Assembly (NCBI GenBank): GCA_028023455.1
Contig: JAQFVV010006199.1
Span: 808,001-872,000 of the forward strand
DNA from: Epiperipatus broadwayi
Lineage: Eukaryota > Onychophora > Udeonychophora > Euonychophora > Peripatidae
Direction: 5' to 3'
Length of the DNA: 64,000 bases
The position numbers and the translations under genes were made by a program. The notes under the pieces are model-generated. The model was not told where the DNA came from and ran no database searches. It saw only the letters and a program-made list of their open reading frames with translations. How positions within the stretch are numbered: the stretch's first letter is position 1; every line of letters begins with the position of its first letter. Positions 34,736 to 46,300 of this stretch are shown here, piece by piece.

Positions 34736-37575
34736 CATTGATATTATAATTTTTATACTACTTATAGAAAGTTACTTGAAATATAAAAAAATTTAAGTTT
34801 TTGAACTTAAGCATTAGTTTTTTCAATTGTATGTATTTGAAACTAAATTAGAATTTTATACTTACTCTTTATATTTCTCTATTTGGTTTATTTATTTTTT
34901 GAAAGTTAGAATTTCCATATTCATTATGTAACTGCTAATGTTACTTTAAGAACTTCAGCTGTCAGCTAAACTAGAGTTATTAGATCTTTTAAGAGAATAA
35001 TATATGCCAAATAAAGAATTACAATTCTTCTATGCTGTATTAATTAAAATTTAGAATTGTTAGATTGGCAACATAATGAGATTGATGATATCAGTGCTCC
35101 CTTCTATAGAAAATATTATATTGTTCATGCAATATTTGTCATATTTTTGAACTGTTGATTGCATTTGGCTATACCCATATCAACTGCTAGTTATTTATTG
35201 ATAAGTTTTTAATATCATGAATTGTTTTACCATAGACACACGTAGAATATGCTAAGCTTTTTGAATGTTTAAGCTATGAATTTCAAAGTCTTTTTATGCT
35301 GGCTTCTTACAAAAAGAAAAAAAAAGCAAAACAACAAACACATCAATGTCCTTGGAACTTTTACCTATCAAACATAATAAAGATTCATCATATCTTAATT
35401 TTAATGAAATTTTTGGCCATTTCTTTTATTTTTAATAATAAGTTCAAAAATTATTAAACTACATTTTATTTTATTGTTTGCTTAAATTTATATTTTTAAA
35501 AAATAGTAATGAAACAAAATATAATGAAGTATGCTTATTTAATCTGTCATTGATTCCTTTTAAATTTTCATCTGCCTCAAGGGAACTTGTTGGGAACCTT
35601 TGCTTTAGCTTATTTTTGTGAAAACAGAATTTTATTTATAATATTTTAGTATCAATCTAATTATAAAAAGTGATATTTGTTTAATGTAGGTTGCATCATT
35701 ATAGTCATGTCTTGTTTTATGATCAGAACATCAATACTTATTTGATTAACCGAGATTACTTTTATTCTTCAACTAAAAATAGGTAAATAACTTTTTTTAA
35801 TAACCAGTATTGGATGGTAGTCGGACTGTTGGTAATTGATTTTTAGAAGAAAAAAAATACCCAAAAGAGGTTTCATGTTTTATCCTGATTTAAAGTTCAA
35901 TTTATGGAATGACTAGTGAATACATTAATCATCACATCAAAGTTTTTATTTTTAATTTTTATTCAAGCTAAATATTGCTTCTTTCTTAGCTTATAACATT
36001 AAAATCCATAATATAGTTCTTGCATTATTTTTTTTATCTGTATGAATAATTAATATGAAACTTAGTTTGATGAAACATCATTATAACTTAGCATAATATG
36101 GATAAAAGAGCTACTATGAAGAATACAGTTTGTAGATCATATAATTTAGTCCTTACACTGGTTGTATTTCTATCTAGTGTATACAGGTATATCATTATTT
36201 TCTACATAAGTGTGTGGCTAAAAATAAATGTCTAGTGTCTGATAATGAAAAATCTTTTATGTGTATTTATACACATATATAGGGAGCAATAAAATGAGAA
36301 TACTTTAATAGTAAGAAATTGTGTTCTAAGCATATTAGACCAGCGATAAAAGAGATGGGCTCTAAAGTTAAAGGATCTTGAATCAATTCCTGAAAAAGAA
36401 ATTGGATTACTATATTCAGCTGCTTGACATTTGAATCTCAAATGTTATTCAATTTGTTAAGCATCAGATAGACAATAATAAACAAACTGATGTTTCAGAT
36501 CATTTGGAAATAAAAAAATTTAAGACGATGAAGTAGTGATAAGAAGAGATAAGCCATAATATATCAAGATGTTGAATTATCAATTACTATTGTGCCAATG
36601 AATGATGCAAACTCTAACTTGTAAATAGAGCTACATGAATAAAATTATATAATAGAAATCATTTATACTGCTTATTTTTGCTTTTCCTATTTTGTTTTCT
36701 TATATATAACTAAATATAAAATACTATGTTCTGTAATATATAGATATAATTTGAATACTGTATATGTAGAACTAAACCCAGTTTTTTAATTTATACAATA
36801 TATTAAAAACAAAGATCATTGTTTACTTGGATGATCAAATGTGAATTTTTCATTCAGTTTTTATAAAGGTTAAACTATTAGAAATATTTGTCATTTATAA
36901 ATCTAACATAAACTTAAATTATGTATATGTTGAAGATATTTATTGCTAGAACATATGCATATCTATTTAAAAACACTGGCATATAAATAAATTCAATAAC
37001 ATTTTGTTTTTGTATGTAGATGTATATTTAATCTATATTTGCCTCCTATTTGAATAAATGTGACACATTGTTATTCTTACAGTAGATTATTAATAATAGC
37101 ATTACAAAACATTTATTTAAAATTAATTTTATTAAATACAGTAATTTAATTAGCAGTTTAATTTGCTGTGTAAAAGTCAGTTTGTTTATATTCAAGGAGA
37201 AAATTTGAAGTTCAGATATCAACATTTTTGTTAGATGTTTTGCTTTCCAAGTTGATTTTTTTTTTCAAAAAGTGATACCATATGTACTTTGTTAACTATT
37301 TGCTCCAAATATTTATGTAAAACTAAATTTGATCCAACAAGTTTAACGTTTGTTGCAGTTTTGACGATTTTTTTTTATCGCCTTCAAACTATCACAGAGT
37401 TAAGTATTATTTCATTTTATTTATATATACTTTTTTCTCTTTTTTGATTCAATTTAAGGGTGGTGAAGGTGAGGAATACTTTAATTATTCAGTTTTTATT
37501 TGAATATTATTAGACTTAAATCTTGCATATAGAAATATTGAATATGAATCAAATATAGTATTAGCTATGTATGTG
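34736..37575. other. AT-rich filler
   Basis: No gene or classified repeat seen. The minus frame 36232-36441 is short, without recognisable motif. Confidence 0.6.
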
Positions 37576-38080
37576 TTGGACTATTTCTATCATCTAATAT
37601 TAAATATTGAATGCCTTTAGAAAAACTCAAACTTTGTATTTAAATACATTCAATTATTAGTAATAGCACACACGTTAGTATGTAACACAATATTTCAAGT
37701 GATGTTATTCTCTCTTCTTCGGGTGTTACTGGCCTGCCCAGTGAAAGCACTAACATTGGAATCAAACTCTGAATCTTTAGATTCATTATTGAATTTAAGG
37801 TAATAATATAACTGAATTATTGTCCCACTTGATTATATTGTTACCTTAAATTCAATATCCATGAATCTAAAAATGAAGGATTCAATTTCTATGCTAGTAT
37901 TGTCACTGGCCAAGTCAGCAACGCCTGTAAAAGAGAGGAGAATAATATCACTTGAAACATTGTATTATAAATTAACTTGTGTGATATTACTAACAGTTGA
38001 ATTATTTGGAAGATTTAAATAAAGTTTGAACTTTTCTAAAATCATTCAGTATTTAATATTGGATGATGGAAATAGTCCAA
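37576..38080. repeat. 505-bp fold-back element
   Basis: The ends TTGGACTATTTC and GAAATAGTCCAA are inverted repeats. Inside, complementary landmarks mirror each other on both sides: TCATCTAATATTAAATA, TTACTGGCCTGCC, GATTCATTATTGAATTTAAGG. The arms are about 240 bp with a short centre near 37828. Substitutions and small indels between arms show age. No ORF. It looks like a MITE or a fold-back transposon; a (TA)n tract follows its right end. Confidence 0.75.
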
Positions 38081-39140
38081 TATATATATATATATATATA
38101 TCACAAGCCTTCTGACAAATACATGAATGGAATATGTTGATACAATTAGGGAAAATGGTCTATAGACTTGTACAAGATCTGGCAATGAAGAGAGAACTGA
38201 AGAACTATGTCACTCCCACTAACCTACATATTAAGAAAAGAAGAAAAAGTTCTTATGAAAACTATGTTAAATGAAGCAAGATTATTATTTTAGATTTAAG
38301 TTATTATTCAGGTTCAATACTATGAAGAAAATGATCATAGATGTATTTTTCAAATCAATATCACTGCATATGATTGCTATCATATTGCAGAAATAGACCT
38401 CTGATGAATACAAAAAATATCTATGTTAAAACTGAATATTGTAATGTGATATCCCATCTCCACTTAGGAACACAGTATCATATTATGACTGTATTATATT
38501 AAAATTGTATTGTTGTTGCTTTTTTTGCACTTAGTTCACCAATATTCATTTGATTATCCAAATTAACCTTCCAGGTAATAAAATCTAAAAAAAAACATTT
38601 ACTGACTAATTACAAGATAGTTAACTGAATTGGATAGAGTTCTATAACTTGCAAAAAAAATTCTAAGTCTGTTTGTAACTACATTTCCATGATACATATG
38701 ATATGGATTTAAAACCCACTTCATGAGCATGACATGTATCTGTACTAATAATTGTACCATGAGGTACTTTTAAACTACAAAAGAAAAACATATGCAGCAA
38801 TCAGAAACATTAATAAATTTTCAATCTTTCAGTGATATTAATTTTATAATAGTAAAGTATCCCTTGTCAATTAATATTAACACTGTTGACTATATACATA
38901 AATGTTTTATACCATCTGGCAAACATGAAAACAAACTTAAAATTTGAAAGTAATTAATTACTTATTAGAGATTTTTTGAAACTTTTAATTATATAATTAG
39001 ATTTTATTTATCAGAAATGAAGACTCTTATCTCACTGGAGTAGATCATAATTTTAACATAATTTTTTATGTTTATTTATTTAAAAAAAAATTTTTTTCCT
39101 GTTGTTTTTTTAAATAAATATATATATTTTTTTTATGTGT
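38081..39140. other. AT-rich spacer
   Basis: Begins with a (TA)n tract; no gene seen. Confidence 0.6.
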
Positions 39141-39145
39141 CATAG

Positions 39146-39226
39146 CATCTGCCAGGAAGTGAACCCGCTAATCCGGGACAACTGCTTGTAAAGCAGCTGT
39201 GCTGACCACTCGACCATCAACACTTA
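39146..39226 (-). pseudogene. tRNA-like relic, possibly tRNA-Val(TAC)
   Basis: On the minus strand an A-box-like TGGTCGAGTGGTCAGCAC (39199-39216) precedes an anticodon arm GCTGC-TTTACAA-GCAGT (39182-39197), whose loop gives anticodon TAC. A B-box-like GGGTTCACTTCC follows (39155-39166). The variable region is long and the acceptor ends pair badly, so this is a tRNA-derived pseudogene or SINE head rather than a working tRNA. It sits just upstream of the solo LTR. Confidence 0.45.
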
Positions 39227-39277
39227 TATTTTTGATAATGATGTTTAATGATTTTGATTTAATTAGTAAATATATAT

Positions 39278-41188
39278 TGTAATGGGCACACATGCTTTAC
39301 ATTATTCTAATAAATAAATTGGAAATAAAAAATAAAAAGTTCACAAATAAAAATTTGTTTTTAAGAATTAAAAATTGAAAATTAAAAGTCATCTAAACTC
39401 GTATATATATATATAAAATTGCACAGATGGAAAACTATTAGAACTATCTAAAAAAAAAAAGGGAGAAAAGTATAAAAAAAAAAAAATATTTAAGAAAAAG
39501 TACTTAAAAGTAAATCAAAGTAAAAAAAGAAAAAAATTTAAAGATTGAAAGATAAGATTTCTTTTAAGAATGTACACAATTTAATTACTTCTATTGTGTA
39601 AAAGGCTAAAAATGGAAATGATTGTTTTTAATTAGCCTAAGTAAACTAGCCCTTGGGCATCTCAAAATTTATAATTAAAGGTCAGATAGGAGATAAAAAC
39701 AATAAGAACAGAATAACCAATAAAATCCCTCAGGAAATGGATCATAGTGAAAGAATCATCATCATCATCATGACATCATGTTCAGTTAATCTGGAGTTTT
39801 GATATAAAAAAGAAAAGATTGGAAATAAAGTTCAGATCTGGGAGAGTTGAAGGAGAAGGGATTGAAAAGACACACTTTCAATCCCTTAAGTTTTTTGAAA
39901 AGAAGAAATGAAGTGTAGTTTTTCTATATTGCGGACTCAGGACACCAGGGTCTGGCAATAAAATCCTGCAAAGAGCTATACCAGCTAGAGCAAAGGACCT
40001 CTGGATGAATACCAACAGAATGGCTAACAGCACACCAATCTTCCCAGGATGTCATGTGAATTAGAAACAACACGGGATCCAAATCACAAGCAACTATAAA
40101 GTATGGACTTTTTTTTAAACCATAAGAACTCTATATAACTCATGAACTTTAAATATAAAACTTTTTTCAGTATTTAAATAGAAATATGAATTCCTATCTG
40201 ACCAAATTAAATCATTTATTAATTAATTATTTTTATTACATGTATTTTTAAATCATTTCTATTAATTTTTTTTTTCTTTTTGAGTGTTTATTATTATTTT
40301 TTTAAGATAAAACTTCTTAATTATGTTAAATTTAAGTTGGGTGTGGATGGCCGCATAGATTCGTAAAGTTATATTAGTTTAAGGGAGGGTTAATGGGTTG
40401 GATGTATTGGTGTAATTAGTAAATATAGAATGAAGATCTGCTATGTGTAGGATCACATTATATGCTGCACTTGGGCAAAATAATCCCATTTTTTATTGAT
40501 CATCAGAGGCAGATGGTATTCCCTGCTCTTTGGATCACCCCTTTAGCCTATGGAATGGGATGGTATGTTAGACAAAAAGGACTGCAATCCCTTCCTATGG
40601 AGTTTTTTATTGTTCTTCTCGCCAGACAGATGTAGCATTCCTGTATTGGATGAGGAACATTTCTTCTAGATAACCATGTTGTTCACCTGTATATTCCTGA
40701 TAGCATGGTATTGTGCTGTCGTATTCATGTTGCATTGAATACTTCGATATATCAGATAGATTGGCATTAGTTTGACTGTGAATTTTTGGCCTAGGGTTAA
40801 ATAAGGGATGTAGAATATTTTCTTTTTCGAGTGCAATCTATGTAGTCTATCCATACTCGACACTAATAAAATATTAATTAATCCATCTGTGCGAACTTCT
40901 AAAATAAAAAGTTTAAGATGTAAATTAAATCAAATTCTAAAGTAAACATTATACTAAAATAAATAATTTGGTATTTTATATATGTGTAAAATAAATGTTT
41001 TTGTATATTGTTAATCTAGCAGTGGCTGATTCTTATTTTTTTTATTATCTTTCTTTAAAATAAAATATATCTTATCTCTGCTGCTCCATGAGCTAGTGGT
41101 CGTATTTGTTTAAATTCTGGATCTTAATTGGCTTGATGGCACCCTGGCGGCAGATATGGTAAGACTCTACCTCGTTCTGACCGTTATA
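39278..41188 (+). mobile_element. Solo LTR, diverged relative of the 5.5-kb element
   Basis: It starts TGTAATGG and ends CCGTTATA, flanked by ATAT on both sides. Along its length it follows the 5529-7734 LTR in order: AAAAAGTTC, TTTAAGAATTAAAAATTG, GGTCAGATAGGA, the TGACATCA and TATAAAAA promoter sites, the hairpin (39858-39885), GATGGCCGCATAGATTCG and TATGGAGTTTTTTATTGTTC, with many substitutions and some indels. No second LTR or interior lies nearby, so it is what recombination between two LTRs leaves behind. It is much older than the complete copy. The small minus frame 40666-40863 is chance. Confidence 0.8.
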
Positions 41189-41807
41189 ATATTGTACATA
41201 CTTGTTTGATGGTGATTACTGGTACTGAAAGCATTTTGTAGAATAATATTGAAAGTAAAAAAATATTGGCATGTAAAATAATTTATAAAAGATTCCTAAA
41301 AATTAAAATTGTATGAAATATTTTAAAGCAGGAATAATCATTGTGCTAAATATTTTATGATTATTATTATTTGTCAGTGCATATGATAAAAATTAAACAT
41401 GGATCCTATTGGTGAATGTATCTGCCAGATTACTTATGCATACTTTAAAAGTCCTACTCATATATTAATTTTACAATGGTCATTATTTATGTCTCTGTAT
41501 CATGAGAAATATCTGGAAATAAATTCATGTTGAGACTAATACAAATTATTAATGTTGAGACTTGTTTGGATGATTATGCAATGTGACAATCTTATGGAAA
41601 GAAAGAGGTCTGTAGAAATGTAATGCATCAATGAATGAAAAGATTCTCTGAATTATTACAGTAACACAATGTGTTATTTGTAGAAAAACCGAGTTAAAAA
41701 ATTTAAAGTATAATTTAAATAGTAAAATATATATATACATCTCATTGTAGTTTATGACTAATTGTAGAAATTGTAATTCATGACTTACCTTTTAAAGTAT
41801 ATCAAGA

Positions 41808-41841
<34 letters not shown>

Positions 41842-43139
41842 TCTTGATATATATCTATATCTATATATATATATATATATATATAAGAATAACAGAGATT
41901 GCCTTTTGTTTGCACCTGTTTGAAAAATAATGTTAAATAATTGAAATAAAGTTAGATCAATTCAATGAGGAATTTTCAATGTATACTTGATTATTACAAA
42001 AAGTAAATCATGGATGTAGAAACTGTAAGAATGTGATTATGACAGTGATAAAAATAATTTGTGCTACGCAGTTGTGCCTTTTTTTAAATAACAGTTATTC
42101 ACTACCCTAACTATAGCAAGATATCAATGTATTAATCAATATTAGATGACCTGATGAATTGGCCATCTAAAAGAAAATATGTTAAACCTGATCCTGATAT
42201 AAAAACATTTCAAAGGTTCAATCTTTTTTCTATCTACCTACATGAGATCAGATAGATGGAATTCAAAAACTTATCGACTGTTATTAAAATAATAATAACA
42301 ATATGTATTCCATAGATATTTGAAGAGAGAAAAAATATCTAAAATTTTAAGCTTTTTCCCCTTATGTATTTATAATTACATTCATATCGGCCATTCAAGC
42401 CAATTGTGCAAACGCTTTGCGAGTGTTAAATAATAAATGAATACCCTCTGACCAATACAAGATATAGAATTTATGCAGGAATAAAAAGAATCCCTCTTAT
42501 TCCTACGACTCAAATATTTATATATGAGCAAATCTGAAGTACTGGCACAGAAGGTGTGACAATATGAATGTAATTACAAATTGTATACAAACGCTATAAA
42601 AATAAATGCTTATTTATACTTATGTATTTATGTTGAAAATGATAATAGTAATTAAATTTTTGGTACACAACAGAATGTTCTTCTAAAATTTATTTTAATT
42701 TGTTAAAAATAAGCAATAAACAATTATATATTTTATTTAGTTTACATATATTTTGTTCTATTTAGTTTATATAATATTTTAATATAGAGAAAAGTTTAAA
42801 ATTAGAATTTAAATATATACATTCCATATTTTTTCTAATATATTTACATATAACTTTTGTCAGTTTTCGAACAACCTTAGAAACTTTTATTAAATAGTTA
42901 GTCTATACTAGATAATCATCCAATATTGGTTGCTTTTAAATACTATGTAACCATTCTTAATTAGAGAATAAAGCAATGATAGAAAATCATTGAAACTTTA
43001 AGATTATCCAGGAGTGATTAAATCTGGTGAGCAATACTATCTTTACCATTCTTCTTGAGGAAAGGGGATGGGATGCTGAAAAGATATTTTGCCCAATCAT
43101 GGGAAATTTTAATTCACCAATCCCTTTATATATATATAT
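41189..43139. other. AT-rich spacer with long AT palindrome
   Basis: Holds (TA)n tracts and the 52-bp palindrome listed separately. No gene seen. Confidence 0.6.
41799..41850. repeat. Perfect 52-bp palindrome with (AT)n core
   Basis: ATATCAAGAATC, then 28 bases of AT repeats, then GATTCTTGATAT. Both sides match base for base. Such sequences extrude cruciforms readily and are prone to deletion. Confidence 0.9.
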
Positions 43140-44705
43140 TATAATACCACCTTTTATATTTTATATCGCCACTGTACGCTTCTACCCGTAGCTTCGAGTG
43201 AGGATATTTGTGAGCATGGTCTGATTCCATCTCACGCGCCAATCTTACACATGGATAAGAATTATCTCATCGAAAACGTAAATAAGGATTCGGGTATATA
43301 TATATACCTCTATTTATGGTAGCGCATCCATACCAGCTCAATCTCAGGGTTTGGGGACTATAGTCTAACTAGAGAACAAAGCCAAACACTACCCAACTAA
43401 GTCTTATGTGTCTATCTATTCTGTCCGATAATTTATCCGTTATAAATCTAATAACCCAACCCGAATGTTATCATACAATTCACTCTATTTATTACCATAC
43501 TTAATACCGATAAAATCTCATTTATCCACGCATATAAATATATCAATATTCAAGCGCACCGCCCATTTACCCTGATACACACATATATAATTCATATACG
43601 CATCAAAATAGTGCAATTATACATCAGAGCTGTTTATTTAAAGTTGTTATTTTATTTAATTTAAAAGAGATTTATTATAGCAAAAATTAATATTGAGATA
43701 ACACTAGTTTCTTTACCAAGACGCATTCATTGAACATATATTTAGCGTAAACGTCAATTACCTTAAGTACCGTCGACCGTTCACACGGTCAAAGACAAGT
43801 CCGCATTTATAGTTCTCCACGAATACTGGTCTGGTTGATATAACGGATGGCAAGGATTTCCAATATGGTATATCGAATAGCTTATTCTGGAGGTGGAGTA
43901 GATGATTCACTCACTTTATGAAAGGGTCCCATTTCATAGATCTTTCGTCGCCATTACACTTGATGAACAAGAACTCTTTTGTATAGCGAAATTCGTAGGT
44001 CCACTTCAGATGGGTTCCACGACAACTGTCCACTGGATCGGTTAATGAAACTAGCGCTATTGAATTACCCCGACATTTTGGGTGAGAAATATTAATAAAC
44101 TTCTTAAGAAAATTTTATACGTCCACACACTCCGTAGTCCAAGCCGCGTTTTTTTTTTTTTTTTCCACTCTCAAGCCCACAAAAAGTTCTTTTGTTTTCA
44201 CTCTTTAACTTTGTAAAATTTTCTTCCAATATCCCTACGCCACTGTCCCGTTCTTCTATTGTTTTCCAAAGATACCCACCTGACCTGTTTTTGGACTTCT
44301 TGACGCCAGTTATTACTAAACCGCCTACAGCAACTGATTTATTTCTATTTCTATCTTCATATGTTCAAAAGATTAATTAGCAAAAGAAAACACGTGTTAC
44401 CGACAATATTATTAACCAGACTTAAAGAAAAATTTTAACGGATAAAATATATACGAATAATCAATTACAACTTATACATCTCCGTATATAATTGCTTGTA
44501 ACCATCACCGTTAATACATGCACACATTTTCTACTCACATATACAAATATTTTTATATAAGCATACCCACCTAACCTTCACACTCTTTGTAACAGGGTTC
44601 GAATGACTATTTATATATATATCTTTTCGTATATAGTCGCTCAACATTAACACTCGCAATTAGTAATATATTACATACGCTTGTATCTGAACCCCGTTTG
44701 TTACA
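43140..44705 (-). repeat. 3' LTR of the gag-only element
   Basis: In minus orientation it begins TGTAACAAACGGGGTTCAGA at 44705 and ends near TATTATAA at about 43140. It matches 46301-47849 almost throughout, with substitutions and a few short indels, for example an extra ACATTTTGGGTGAGAAATAT-type stretch near 44075 that the other LTR lacks. The outer LTR end is not a canonical CA. Confidence 0.85.
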
Positions 44706-44716
44706 TACCCCCCTGG
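44706..44716 (-). other. Polypurine tract of the gag-only element
   Basis: Minus strand CCAGGGGGGTA lies directly before TGTAAC of the 3' LTR, the expected plus-strand primer site. Confidence 0.75.
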
Positions 44717-44773
44717 TGCGATAGCCTTCAAATATCTTCTGTGTATTTGAACGGCTTCTTAAACGACTTTTCC

Positions 44774-45256
44774 TTATCCGTTGTTCCCCTCAGTACCACG
44801 TTTCTGTTTCAGTGACCACGGTCCCTTTTCTTGGATGAACTTTGGCTTATCTGGCGGACGTTGAGCTTCCGGATCGTATTGCCATCTCGGTCTGTGACTA
44901 TCATGACCACCTTTTCTATGCGTGGCTGGTGTGTCCTTCTTCCATCCCAAATTTAATATTTGGCATATCTTTAACTTCCTTCCCTTGCTCCAATGGTGTG
45001 TTATGGTCATATATACTCATATCCAGAGCATTAAACAGCTCTGCCACTTCTCCGATGGATGCCTTCCTCACCCCCAACATCATTCTTTCCACATTCATAG
45101 GCATATTGTGCCTTACAATTCGAATGATGTGGCTTTCAGATAGGTGAACGTGTCCAGTGTCCTTAGTCTCGCCACTTGGCGATGAAAAAATTGAGAGAAA
45201 TTTTCTTCCTTTCCTTCCTCATATTTCTCTCGCATCACTTGGTACTGCACGAGTTC
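44774..45256 (-). pseudogene. Downstream part of gag, frameshifted
   Basis: Two overlapping minus frames (44916-45104 and 44774-45010) plus a short one continue the Gag protein after the stop near 45257. The first resumes as YEEGKEENFSQFFHRQVARL, then a frame change leads to NMPMNVERMMLGVRKASIGE and VAELFNALDMSIYDHN. The last piece is basic and rich in R, K, P and W. No CCHC zinc knuckle is seen. At least two frame changes are needed to read through, so full-length Gag is not made from this copy. Confidence 0.55.
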
Positions 45257-45823
45257 CTAGCGGTCTTCCGACCAGAAAGTCTCTCGTATCTTCTGGTACT
45301 CCTCGAAGGTTGTGGGCTGTTGGGACAATGAGTCCCACCACTCTTGGGCATTCCCACTTAGATGGCTGTACGCTACCACCAATTTACCTTCCTCTGGCAT
45401 GGGATTCATGCCAAAGTATCTTCGTAGGCTTTGTAGATGTTCCACGGGAGCTTCCCCCATTTGGCCTTCAAACTGTCGTATCTTTAAAAAATGGTTCACG
45501 TGGGTGTGTACCGCCACACCCCTACATTTACCCATATGCTCCGGTCTTTCTGTCTCACTAGACTTCGACCCCTGTTTTATATTCTTCTCTCCTTCATCTA
45601 AACTTCCTTTTACTTCTTTATCATCAGACTTCTCCGCCCTTTCCTTGCTTTCTATCCCTAGTCTCCGTTCTATCTCCTGAAATCTCCGTTCGAACCTCTC
45701 GTCCATTTCCTGAAATCGGAGTTCTAGACCTTCTAATCTTTCTAAAATCCTCTCCAATACATTTACTTCCTTCTCTTCCGTCGCCTTCTGCTTTTCCCCA
45801 TTCTGTTTATTTTTTGGCTTCAT
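45257..45823 (-). CDS. gag: Retrotransposon Gag, N-terminal 188 residues
   Basis: Gag forms the particle that holds element RNA. The frame starts at the ATG at 45823, about 460 bp after the primer-binding site. Residues 1-20 are basic. Residues about 22-66 form a clear coiled coil (LERILERLEGLELRF, then QEMDERFERRFQEIERR), likely for assembly. After an acidic and Ser-rich stretch, residues about 125-188 carry the retrotransposon Gag signature: FEGQMGEAPVEHLQSLRRYF, then AYSHLSGNAQEWWDSL and TFEEYQKIRETFW. It stops within that domain, and the continuation is in other frames (44774-45256). Translation of this part is possible; a function is doubtful. Metaviridae-type Gag is the best fit. Confidence 0.65.
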   Translation of the reverse strand: MKPKNKQNGEKQKATEEKEVNVLERILERLEGLELRFQEMDERFERRFQEIERRLGIESKERAEKSDDKEVKGSLDEGEKNIKQGSKSSETERPEHMGKCRGVAVHTHVNHFLKIRQFEGQMGEAPVEHLQSLRRYFGMNPMPEEGKLVVAYSHLSGNAQEWWDSLSQQPTTFEEYQKIRETFWSEDR

Positions 45824-46281
45824 TTTCTCTCTATTACTATTTTAATTACGTGCCAGGTTCGTCACCCCGGTGTCCAGTGGTCCACTGCATGACCCACCCG
45901 ATAGACCTTTGCCCCTCCTTATTATCATATTGAGTGATATTGTTTTATAATATCCCAATGTTAGATAAATTCTTCAACCTCGATTTATAAACTATGACTT
46001 TATATATATACACAGGACATACCTCAATGCTATTTTCCCCCTTGACCACTCGAGAACTTTTCTATCCATATATTCACACTGCCAAATATGCCCCTCTACT
46101 ATATTAGCAATATGTATTCAAACTCTTTCTGATTTATAACAAACTATCGCTTTTATTCTTCCCTTTTTCTCTTTTTTCCCTTTTTTTTTTAAAAAAAAAA
46201 AAATTAACTCTCGTTTGTACGCTCTTTTTACGTTACATTAGGATGCCCTTTTTAAATGCCCGTTCTCTAACATTCGCAGCC

Positions 46282-46299
46282 CCGTTAGTTGGGACACCA
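46282..46299 (-). other. Primer-binding site of the gag-only element
   Basis: Minus strand TGGTGTCCCAACTAACGG directly follows the 5' LTR. It starts with TGG as it must to pair with a tRNA CCA end. I cannot name the tRNA. It differs from the tRNA-Lys site at 7737, so the two LTR elements belong to different lineages. Confidence 0.7.
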
Positions 46300-46300
46300 T

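Noticed and set aside
44192-44380. Two similar 61 to 62-codon plus-strand frames (also 47339-47524) as a duplicated gene
   Set aside because: They are the same part of the two LTRs, antisense to the element, with no known match.
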